Source: CAYTEO01 sp964436825 (GTDB lineage: Bacteria > Krumholzibacteriota > Krumholzibacteriia > LZORAL124-64-63). From it: DNA of 5,395 nt. The notes under the pieces are model-generated. The model was not told where the DNA came from. It did no database searches and worked only from the letters and a program-made list of their open reading frames with translations. This document shows, piece by piece, positions 1 to 5,395 of the stretch. Where the stretch lies: positions 1 through 5,395 of the forward strand of contig CAYTEO010000079.1 in the NCBI GenBank assembly GCA_964436825.1, in the 5' to 3' direction. The number at the start of each line of letters is the position of its first letter. Position 1 is the stretch's first letter. A program made the translations under genes and the position numbers.

Positions 1-76
1 GGGGGGGGGGGGGGGGGGGGGGGGGGGTGGGGGGGGGGGGGTGGGGGGGGGGGGGCGGGGGGGCGGGGGGGGGGGG
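1..76. repeat. Poly-G tract at the contig edge, probably an assembly or library artefact
   Basis: All 76 bases are G except T at 28, T at 42, C at 56 and C at 64. The tract abuts normal coding sequence abruptly at position 77, in the middle of a gene. Read as coding on the minus strand it gives nearly pure proline. A homopolymer of this length inside a structured membrane-protein gene is implausible, and location at the very end of the window fits a contig end built from homopolymer reads or tailed fragments. A real hard-to-assemble G/C tract cannot be excluded from sequence alone. Confidence 0.85.
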
Positions 77-376
77 ATTGCCCGCGCCGGTCGCACGGTC
101 CAGCGCCCGGCTGACCCGCCGACGGTCGCGCAGGCGGTGCCAGACGGGCCCCACCCGCTCCGCCGCGATCAGCGCGGCGCCGACGACGACCAGCAACAGG
201 ACAGCGATCCTACCCGCCGGTGCCGCCTCGCCGGGCCAGCCGAGCAGCAGCAGGCACGTGCCGAGCCACGGCAGCAGCAGCGCCGCCGTCTGCAGCAGCG
301 CCCCACCGCCTCCCCGCAGGCGGGCTTGCCGCAGGCGGTCGCGCAGCAGCTGTGCGAAGCGGTGGCGCGGCGTCAT
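2..376 (-). CDS. N-terminal fragment of a two-helix membrane protein, possibly DUF4175-like (3' end lost)
   Basis: The ATG at 376-374 opens a frame with about 100 believable codons (376 down to 77). The product starts MTPRHRFAQLLRDRLRQARL, a basic cytoplasmic head. It then has one membrane segment at about 26-47 (leucine-rich, containing PWLGTCLLLLGW), a short outer loop PGEAAPAG, a second segment at about 55-72 (IAVLLLVVVGAALIA), and a basic stretch through residue 90 leading into RALDRATGAGN (90-100). A two-helix hairpin followed by a basic stretch and an 'ALD-x-ATG' segment is reminiscent of DUF4175-type large membrane proteins with long coiled-coil bodies, but this rests on memory of family layout and is tentative. 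After Asn100 the frame enters the G tract and would read almost only proline, which is not credible. The gene lies 11 bases after the DUF4159 stop with a good ribosome binding site, so it is the third member of the operon. Existence is well supported; family is not. Confidence 0.72.
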   Translation of the reverse strand, partial: MTPRHRFAQLLRDRLRQARLRGGGGALLQTAALLLPWLGTCLLLLGWPGEAAPAGRIAVLLLVVVGAALIAAERVGPVWHRLRDRRRVSRALDRATGAGNPPPPAPPPPPPHPPPPTPPPPPPPP

Positions 377-382
377 CGGTCG

Positions 383-387
383 CTCCC
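383..387 (-). promoter_or_regulatory. Ribosome binding site of the downstream membrane protein gene
   Basis: The minus strand reads TGAGGGAGCGACCGATG: the DUF4159 stop TGA is followed at once by GGGAG and a six-base spacer before the ATG at 376-374. The purine-rich core at standard distance supports this start and shows no room for a separate promoter or terminator between the two genes. Confidence 0.65.
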
Positions 388-1092
388 TCACGGATGGGTC
401 AGCGCGTAGACCAAGATGTTGACGGCCATCCGGACGGCCGCCTCGCGGATCTCCGGCGGGTCGCCGTGGACGTCGGGATCCTCCAGCCCGTCGCCGATGT
501 CGCTGGACCAGGTGTAGTAGACCAGCAGCCGCCCGTCCTGGAAGATGCCGAACGCCTGGGCCGGGTCGCCGTCGTGTTCGTGGACCTTGGGCAGCCCCGG
601 CAGATCGTACCAGCAGTGGTAGATGGGATGCTCCGAACCGATCGGCACCAGGGGGATGTCGGGGAAGACCTGCCGCATGGTCTGCCGGAAGGAGGCGTCC
701 AGGCCGTAGTCGTCGTCGACGTAGAGGAAGCCGCCGTCCTCCAGGTAGCGGCGCAGGATGCGGGCCTCCCGGTCGGAGAGGGCGATCCGCCCGTGGCCGC
801 AGGCGAACAGCAGGGGATAGCGATAGAGGTCCTCGCCTTCGAGGGTCACCGTCACCGGCTGCTCCGCGGTGGCGATCCCCGTGCGCTCCCGGACCGCCTG
901 CAGCCAGTTGGGCAGGGAGCTCTGGTCCCCGTACCAGTCGCCGCCGCCGCCGTAGCGCAGGCGGGCGATGGTGACCCCGGCCCCGGGATCCGCCCCGGCA
1001 CCGGCCGCCGTCGCCGCCGGGATGCCTCCCGCGGCGCCGAGCAGGGAGCAGACGAGCAGTCCGGTCAGCAGTCGCCCGGTCCGATCGCTCAT
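388..1092 (-). CDS. Secreted DUF4159 domain protein
   Basis: A 234-residue exported protein of the DUF4159 family (Pfam PF13709), whose biochemical role is not established; the domain is thought to have a glutamine-amidotransferase-like fold. The N-terminus (MSDRTGR, then the hydrophobic stretch LLTGLLVCSLLGAAGG) followed by AATAAGAGA is a Sec-type signal peptide, probably cleaved around residue 29-34. There is no lipobox at the cleavage region. Family hallmarks are ARLRYGGGGDWY (43-54), a hydrophobic strand ending in FACGHG (96-101), LRRYLEDGGFLYVDDDYG (113-130), the FRQTMRQVFPD segment (135-145), HPIYH (155-159) and a C-terminal FGIFQDGRLLVYYTWSSDIG segment (181-200). Length is normal for the short secreted form; longer forms are fused to BatA-like membrane regions. 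The ATG at 1092-1090 overlaps the kinase TGA as ATGA and has an AGGAGGT just upstream, which fixes the start; the same frame runs much further upstream, but there it is a shadow of the kinase. Family assignment is firm; function is open. Confidence 0.93.
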   Translation of the reverse strand: MSDRTGRLLTGLLVCSLLGAAGGIPAATAAGAGADPGAGVTIARLRYGGGGDWYGDQSSLPNWLQAVRERTGIATAEQPVTVTLEGEDLYRYPLLFACGHGRIALSDREARILRRYLEDGGFLYVDDDYGLDASFRQTMRQVFPDIPLVPIGSEHPIYHCWYDLPGLPKVHEHDGDPAQAFGIFQDGRLLVYYTWSSDIGDGLEDPDVHGDPPEIREAAVRMAVNILVYALTHP

Positions 1093-4000
1093 GGCACCTC
1101 CTGCTCCGTGGCCGGCTCCCCGGCCCCGAGATCGGCGCGGCGCAGCGTCACCCGCGCCTCGGCTCCCGGTCCGTCCTGCCGGTTGTCCAGGGAAAAGCGG
1201 CCACCCATCCGCGAGACGAGGTTCCGGCAGATGGGCAGCCCCAGGCCTGTCCCGCGGCTCTTGGTCGAGAAGTAGGGGTCGTACAGGTTCTCCAGGATCT
1301 CCGGCGCGAGGCCCGGCCCGTTGTCCGCCCAGCACAAGGTCACCTCGGTCGGGGTCACCCGCCAGCGCAGGGTCAGCTCCAGGCTGGAGACGTCGCCCAC
1401 GGCCTGGATGCTGTTCTCCATGAGATTGCCCAGGACCCTGGCCAGCGACTCGGGATGGGCCAGCACCGGCGGCGGCGTCTCCCCCTCCCAGCGGATGCGC
1501 AGCCCCTCGGCCCCGGCATCGCCGGGAGCCCGGTAGCGGGCGATGACGTCGCCCGCGACGGCCGCCATGTCCACCGAGCTGCACTCCAGGTCGTCGGGGC
1601 GGCCCAGCAGGCTGAACTCGGTGGCGATGGAGCGCAGCAGCTCCACCTGGCGCAGGATCTGGCGGACGGTCCCGGCGACGATCTCGTCCAGGTTCTCCGC
1701 CCGGTCCCGGTAGGCCCTTTCGAGGAACTGGATGGAGAGCTGGATGGGGGTCAGGGGATTCTTGACCTCGTGGGCCACCTGCCGGGCCAGCTGGGCGCTG
1801 ACGGCCATCCGCTTGTTGGCGACGAACTCGGTGACGTCCTCGCAGACGATCAGCGTGTCCCGGCGCCCGTCGGGGCGTTCCAGGGGGGCGATCCGCCCGC
1901 GCAGGATCCGACCGGTCCCCTCCGGCCGCCACTCCGCTTCCCCCTCGCCGCCGGGGACGAGGGTGGTCACGTCGGCCAGCAGGCGCCGGGCCGGCTCTTC
2001 CGTGTCCGGGTCGCCGTAGCAGTCGGCCAGGATCTGCCGCGCCGCCGGGTTGACGGTCACCGTCCGGCCGGCGTCGTCCAGGACGAGGACCCCCACCGGC
2101 ACCCTCTCGAGCAGCCGGGCCAGAAACCGCTCCCGGGCGGCCAGGGCGGCCTGGGTGGCGCGGAGGCGGTCGCGCATGGCGGCGAACGAGGCGCTGAGCG
2201 TGCCGATCTCGTCCCCGCCCGGCGGGGGCAGGGGCGCCGCGAAGTCGCCGGCGGCCAGCCGCCGCGTCGCCTCCACCAGGACCCGCACCGGGTTGAAGAT
2301 CCGCCAGGCCAGGACCAGCCCCAGCAGGGCGGCGGTCAGGAAGATGACCGTGGCCACCCCCGACAGGAACATGATCGTCCGCTCCCGCTGGCGGGTGACG
2401 GCCAGGGCCCGCTCGGGGAAGGAGACGGTCAGGACGGCCGGCAGGCCCGCCCGCGTGAGCCGGGGCGGGTGGCCGGTGTTGAGCAGCTCGGGGATCGTCA
2501 GCATGCCGAGCCAGCCGTGGGGCCGGGCGGGATCGGGCACCAGGACCATGTTCCCCGGCTGGCGCAGCAGGCGCCGGACGGTCGCCGGCGAGAGGATCTG
2601 CGGCGTGCTGCCCGAGAAGACGGCGGCGGGATGGCTGGCCGCGACGGCCTCGCCGTCCAGGTAGAGGACCGCCTCGCCCTGGACGACATCGGCCAGCCCG
2701 GCCAGCAGCCCCGCCTCGATCCGTTGCCGGTAGAAGAAGTAGCCGTCCCGCGCATGGGCCACGGGCCCGGGACCGGCGGTGTCTCCGGGCGCGGCGTGAT
2801 CGGCCTCCTGCCAGGTGAAATCGACGGGAATGAGGGTCCCCAGGAAGGCGCTGTGCTCCTCCCGCATGACCACCAGCGCGGAGCCGCGCGCCGTCTCCAG
2901 GACGGTGGCGGCCTCGTCGGCATCCAGGTCGCTCAGGGTCTCGTCCAGCAGCAGTTCCCCCCGGTCGGTGAAGACCATGGCCTGGCGTGAGGTGAACGGC
3001 CCGAGGGGCCGCTCTCCCACCATGCGTCGGCGCAGCAGGTCGGAGATGTAGTCGCTGCCCGCCAGGGCGCGGGCCTGCTCCGACAGCAGCCCCTGGAGCT
3101 GCCCCTCGGCCGTCGCCAGTCCCTCGCGGGTCTCCCGCCGGGCGGCCGACGCCGCCCAGTCGCGGCTGGAACGGTCGATGAACGTCCCGGCCAGGACCAG
3201 CGGCAGCAGCCCCAGCAGCAGCAGGATGCCCAGGAACCGCTCCTGGAAGCCGATCCGTCCCCGCAGTCTTCCCCCGCGCCACCAGACCGGCGCCAGCAGG
3301 AGCAGCAGGGCGGCCAGCAGGGAGACGTCCAGCAGCAGCAGGCGGGACAGGTCCAGCAGGCGCTCGCCCGCCGACGGCAGCTGCAGTCCCAGCAACAGGC
3401 CCGTCCCGGACGGCAACTCCCCGTCGTGCGGCAGGGGGGCCCAGACACACAGATAGGTCCGCCCCCGGACCGGGATGCGGGCCTCGCGGAGCCTTCCGTC
3501 GCGCAGGGCCGCGATGACCGGTTCGGCCTCGGGCGCCGGAACGTCGTCACCCGCCGTGTCGCGCCAGCCGCTGTCGTCGCCGCGCATCAGCAACAGCGGG
3601 CGGTCGATCTCCAGGCGAGGCAGGTAGCCGCTGCCCGACGCACGGGGCTGCAGGGAGGCCGCCAGCGTCGTCACCCGGGCCGACCGGTAGGGCAGCTCGA
3701 GACTCAGCCAACCGTCGCCGTCCAGCCGGGCGATCTCCCCGCGCAGGATCCACTCCTCCCCCCCGGCGTACCGCCGCAGCTCCCGCTGGAAATACGGGGT
3801 GACCACACGGCCGGGACGGGGCTGGACGGCGTCGCCGGACCGCCACTCGCTGCGCCTGACGATCTCGTAGGCCTCGTCGCGGAAGAAGCCCTTGGCGTAG
3901 CTGCTGGTGACCGTCCCGTCGCTCGTCAGCACCTCCAGCCGCCCGCTGGTCCCCAGGTCGTCGATGGCCGTGCGGCGCCACAGGGCGTAGGCCCGCCAGT

Positions 4001-5395
4001 CGCGCCAGAGGGACGACGCCAGCGGGGCGTGGGCCTCGGGGGAGGCGAGCTGGTCGACGTCCGCCGAGAACAGCTCCGTCAGCAGGTCGGCCAGCAGCAG
4101 CCGTGTCTCGGGGAGCCGGTCCCCGGCGATGAAGGCGGCCCTGGCCTCCAGCCAGCGCGTGCCCAGCCGCGTGTAGACCCGTTCCAGGACGGCGTGGTTG
4201 ACCAGGACCACCAGCAGCAGGGGCGCGAGCCAGCGCGCCCGCCCCCAGCCCGGACGGCGGGCGAACCCGCCCCAGCGGTGCCAGGCGGCCACGAGCAGCC
4301 AGACGACCCCCAGCCCCCCCAGCAGCAGCGAGAGATGGACTGCCCAGAAGGTGGGATAGGCCAGGGGGACCCGGGGCCCGATCAGGCGTGGATTGGCACC
4401 CAGGGCGACGGCGGCCACGCAGCGCGCCATCCCCCACAGGGCGGCCACCGAGACGATCGCCAGGACGCACCGGACCACCAGGCGGCCGCGGCGCCGGCCG
4501 TCCGGCCGACGGTCGCTGCCGCCGCCGGCCAGGGCGACGACCGCCGTGCCCGCCAGCAGCAGGGCCGTCAGGGCCAGGTCGAGCGCCGAGGCGGCCAGGC
4601 CGCCTCCCCCGCGCAGTGCCAGGTAGGTCCCGTCCAGGAGGCTGGCCGGCGATGCGGGCGGGACCGGCGGGTTCCCGACAGGGGCCAGCGAGAGGAGCCG
4701 TTCCCCCAGCGGCAGGCTGGCCCAGACGAGCCGCACCGCCCACAACCCGGCCACCAGGTGCCAGCGCCGCCGCCCGACGGCCCAGAGCGACAGGACGACC
4801 GGCAGGTAGAGGCCCGCCGCCGCCAGCTGCAGACGGGAACGGCGCTGGGCCGCGGCGACACGGTAGGAGGGCAGCTGGACGGTCAGACGCAGCAGCACCG
4901 GCGCCATGTGATCGGCATGGCCGACCACCACGTCCGCCGTCAGGCGCAGTCCCGACTCGGGCCGGCCGCTCCAGCGCAACGGACGGGGCGCGGCCCCGGA
5001 GACGATGTCCGTCCGCAGGATCGCGCCGTGGCCGAGCGGCACGGCCTGTTCCCCCGTGGCGGTCCCGGTCAGCCGCACCTGCCACTCGTAGAGCGTGTCC
5101 GCGCACGGGACGAACCCCCGCCAGTACCAGCCCCGGATCCCGCGCGAGACCACGGGCGACAGGCCGGCCGCCTCCTCGCCCGGCGCGACCGGCGGCGGGA
5201 AGGGTTCCACCTCCCCGTCCCAGCCGACGCGCTGCCCGTCCCGCCAGGCCACCAGCCCCAGCGTGTGGGGCGCCAGCGACGCCTCCTGTCCCCGCCACCA
5301 CGCCGACAGTCCGGCGAGCAGGTCGGCGGTCCCGGCGGCGGCCGGCGCCGCGACCAGGTGTGCCGCCAGGGAGTCGACGGCGGCCTGCAGACGCA
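1089..5395 (-). CDS. Large multi-sensor membrane histidine kinase, NtrY-like transmitter (5' end outside window)
   Basis: Sensor kinase that should autophosphorylate a histidine in response to an envelope signal and pass the phosphate to an unseen response regulator. Residues are counted from the first whole codon in the window (5393-5391). Residues 1-187 look extracytoplasmic. Membrane segments lie near 188-207, 211-230, 266-290, 304-333, 348-374, 387-407, 685-705, 720-739 and 1006-1030. The regions 408-684 and 740-1004 should also face outward, and basic loops (208-210, 291-303, 375-386, 706-719) fit the positive-inside rule. HAMP is at about 1031-1083 and PAS at about 1089-1190. HisKA is at about 1196-1262, with the H-box AHEVKNPLTPIQLS (phospho-acceptor His1208; Glu1209 and Asn1212 form the usual phosphatase-type ExxN). 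HATPase_c is at about 1309-1419, with N-box Asn1327, G1 DNGPGL at 1357-1362, F-box YDPYFSTK at 1371-1378 and G2 GTGLGL at 1381-1386. All catalytic motifs look intact. The H-box and PAS-HAMP order resemble NtrY, but three outer regions and nine helices exceed the usual NtrY layout, so no symbol is given. A GTG at 5252 is not the likely start, because the frame stays open and protein-like to the edge. The stop overlaps the next gene. Confidence 0.95.
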   Translation of the reverse strand, partial: RLQAAVDSLAAHLVAAPAAAGTADLLAGLSAWWRGQEASLAPHTLGLVAWRDGQRVGWDGEVEPFPPPVAPGEEAAGLSPVVSRGIRGWYWRGFVPCADTLYEWQVRLTGTATGEQAVPLGHGAILRTDIVSGAAPRPLRWSGRPESGLRLTADVVVGHADHMAPVLLRLTVQLPSYRVAAAQRRSRLQLAAAGLYLPVVLSLWAVGRRRWHLVAGLWAVRLVWASLPLGERLLSLAPVGNPPVPPASPASLLDGTYLALRGGGGLAASALDLALTALLLAGTAVVALAGGGSDRRPDGRRRGRLVVRCVLAIVSVAALWGMARCVAAVALGANPRLIGPRVPLAYPTFWAVHLSLLLGGLGVVWLLVAAWHRWGGFARRPGWGRARWLAPLLLVVLVNHAVLERVYTRLGTRWLEARAAFIAGDRLPETRLLLADLLTELFSADVDQLASPEAHAPLASSLWRDWRAYALWRRTAIDDLGTSGRLEVLTSDGTVTSSYAKGFFRDEAYEIVRRSEWRSGDAVQPRPGRVVTPYFQRELRRYAGGEEWILRGEIARLDGDGWLSLELPYRSARVTTLAASLQPRASGSGYLPRLEIDRPLLLMRGDDSGWRDTAGDDVPAPEAEPVIAALRDGRLREARIPVRGRTYLCVWAPLPHDGELPSGTGLLLGLQLPSAGERLLDLSRLLLLDVSLLAALLLLLAPVWWRGGRLRGRIGFQERFLGILLLLGLLPLVLAGTFIDRSSRDWAASAARRETREGLATAEGQLQGLLSEQARALAGSDYISDLLRRRMVGERPLGPFTSRQAMVFTDRGELLLDETLSDLDADEAATVLETARGSALVVMREEHSAFLGTLIPVDFTWQEADHAAPGDTAGPGPVAHARDGYFFYRQRIEAGLLAGLADVVQGEAVLYLDGEAVAASHPAAVFSGSTPQILSPATVRRLLRQPGNMVLVPDPARPHGWLGMLTIPELLNTGHPPRLTRAGLPAVLTVSFPERALAVTRQRERTIMFLSGVATVIFLTAALLGLVLAWRIFNPVRVLVEATRRLAAGDFAAPLPPPGGDEIGTLSASFAAMRDRLRATQAALAARERFLARLLERVPVGVLVLDDAGRTVTVNPAARQILADCYGDPDTEEPARRLLADVTTLVPGGEGEAEWRPEGTGRILRGRIAPLERPDGRRDTLIVCEDVTEFVANKRMAVSAQLARQVAHEVKNPLTPIQLSIQFLERAYRDRAENLDEIVAGTVRQILRQVELLRSIATEFSLLGRPDDLECSSVDMAAVAGDVIARYRAPGDAGAEGLRIRWEGETPPPVLAHPESLARVLGNLMENSIQAVGDVSSLELTLRWRVTPTEVTLCWADNGPGLAPEILENLYDPYFSTKSRGTGLGLPICRNLVSRMGGRFSLDNRQDGPGAEARVTLRRADLGAGEPATEQEVP
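1096..1102 (-). promoter_or_regulatory. Ribosome binding site of the DUF4159 gene, inside the kinase 3' end
   Basis: On the minus strand the sequence reads AGGAGGTGCCATGA: a near-perfect anti-SD match, then three bases, then the ATG that overlaps the kinase stop. The spacing is shorter than the usual optimum (GGAGG core to ATG is four bases), which would fit initiation by ribosomes terminating on the kinase message. It decides the start in a frame that is open far upstream. Confidence 0.75.

Noticed and set aside
1..76. G-quadruplex or regulatory poly-G element
   Set aside because: A tract like this could form quadruplexes if real, but its position at the sequence end and abrupt break into a gene make an artefact far more likely.
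377..387. Possible terminator or promoter between the DUF4159 gene and the next gene
   Set aside because: Only 11 bases separate the genes and they hold the ribosome binding site; no stem-loop or T run is present.
220..1275. Long open frame on the plus strand opposite the DUF4159 gene
   Set aside because: Its product is low-complexity Ala/Gly/Arg/Val-rich with no recognisable motif, and the opposite strand encodes a clear DUF4159 protein; typical antisense shadow at this GC content.
1455..2990. 511-codon plus-strand open frame opposite the kinase
   Set aside because: Product is Gly/Gln/Asp/Pro-rich with no domain, and the minus strand carries unmistakable HAMP, PAS and kinase motifs over the same bases.
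3196..3375. CAG-rich repeats resembling a microsatellite
   Set aside because: On the coding strand these are CTG leucine codons in membrane helices plus nearby Gln/Ala codons; this is codon bias, not a tandem repeat.
1093..3450. Minus-strand frame that continues upstream of the DUF4159 start for hundreds of codons, giving a 1020-residue protein
   Set aside because: The upstream part is Gly/Ala/Pro/Arg repeats in another frame of the kinase gene. The signal peptide and ribosome binding site place the true start at 1092.
5250..5252. GTG as the start codon of the kinase
   Set aside because: The 47 codons upstream are open and protein-like (for example LQAAVDSLAAHL and AWWRGQEASLAPHTLGL), and there is no purine-rich binding site before the GTG; the gene most likely begins beyond the window.
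3547..5301. 584-codon minus-strand frame overlapping the 5' part of the kinase
   Set aside because: Arg/Gly/Pro/Ala low-complexity product without motifs; the kinase frame shows alternating membrane helices and positive-inside loops.

Overview
This is a very GC-rich bacterial window (one 60-base line counted by eye was 73% GC and another 80%) that carries one tightly packed operon on the minus strand. Every believable gene reads right to left. The long open frames on the plus strand, and the other long minus-strand frames, are Gly/Pro/Arg-rich shadows of the kind a strongly GC-biased genome produces. The base composition, the pairing of DUF4159 with a large NtrY-like kinase, and the DUF4175-like membrane protein fragment suggest an uncultured or little-studied lineage of the Gemmatimonadota / Eisenbacteria / Krumholzibacteriota type. 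That placement is a guess from gene style, and no marker gene is present to test it.

Layout in transcription order. (1) 5395 to 1089: a very large membrane sensor histidine kinase. Its 5' end lies beyond the right edge, and at least 1434 residues are visible. It has nine predicted membrane segments and three sizeable extracytoplasmic regions, then HAMP, PAS, HisKA and HATPase_c domains. (2) 1092 to 388: a 234-residue secreted DUF4159 protein with a signal peptide, whose ATG overlaps the kinase stop codon in an ATGA junction. (3) 376 to the left edge: the first 100 or so residues of a small-headed two-helix membrane protein, starting 11 bases after the DUF4159 stop and having its own ribosome binding site.

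Positions 1-76 are an almost pure G tract with four interruptions, at the exact place where the third gene should continue. It is most likely an assembly or library artefact at a contig end rather than biology. The third gene is therefore truncated, and its apparent polyproline continuation should not be believed.

How the genes may work together (inference): DUF4159 proteins are known from gene clusters with MoxR AAA+ ATPases, DUF58 and BatA-like membrane proteins in many bacterial phyla. Here translational coupling places a multi-sensor kinase directly upstream of the secreted DUF4159 protein and a membrane protein. This suggests that an envelope signal and an envelope-associated complex are made together. 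No response regulator is visible, so the kinase output is unknown. No RNA gene, mobile element, CRISPR array or terminator was found.
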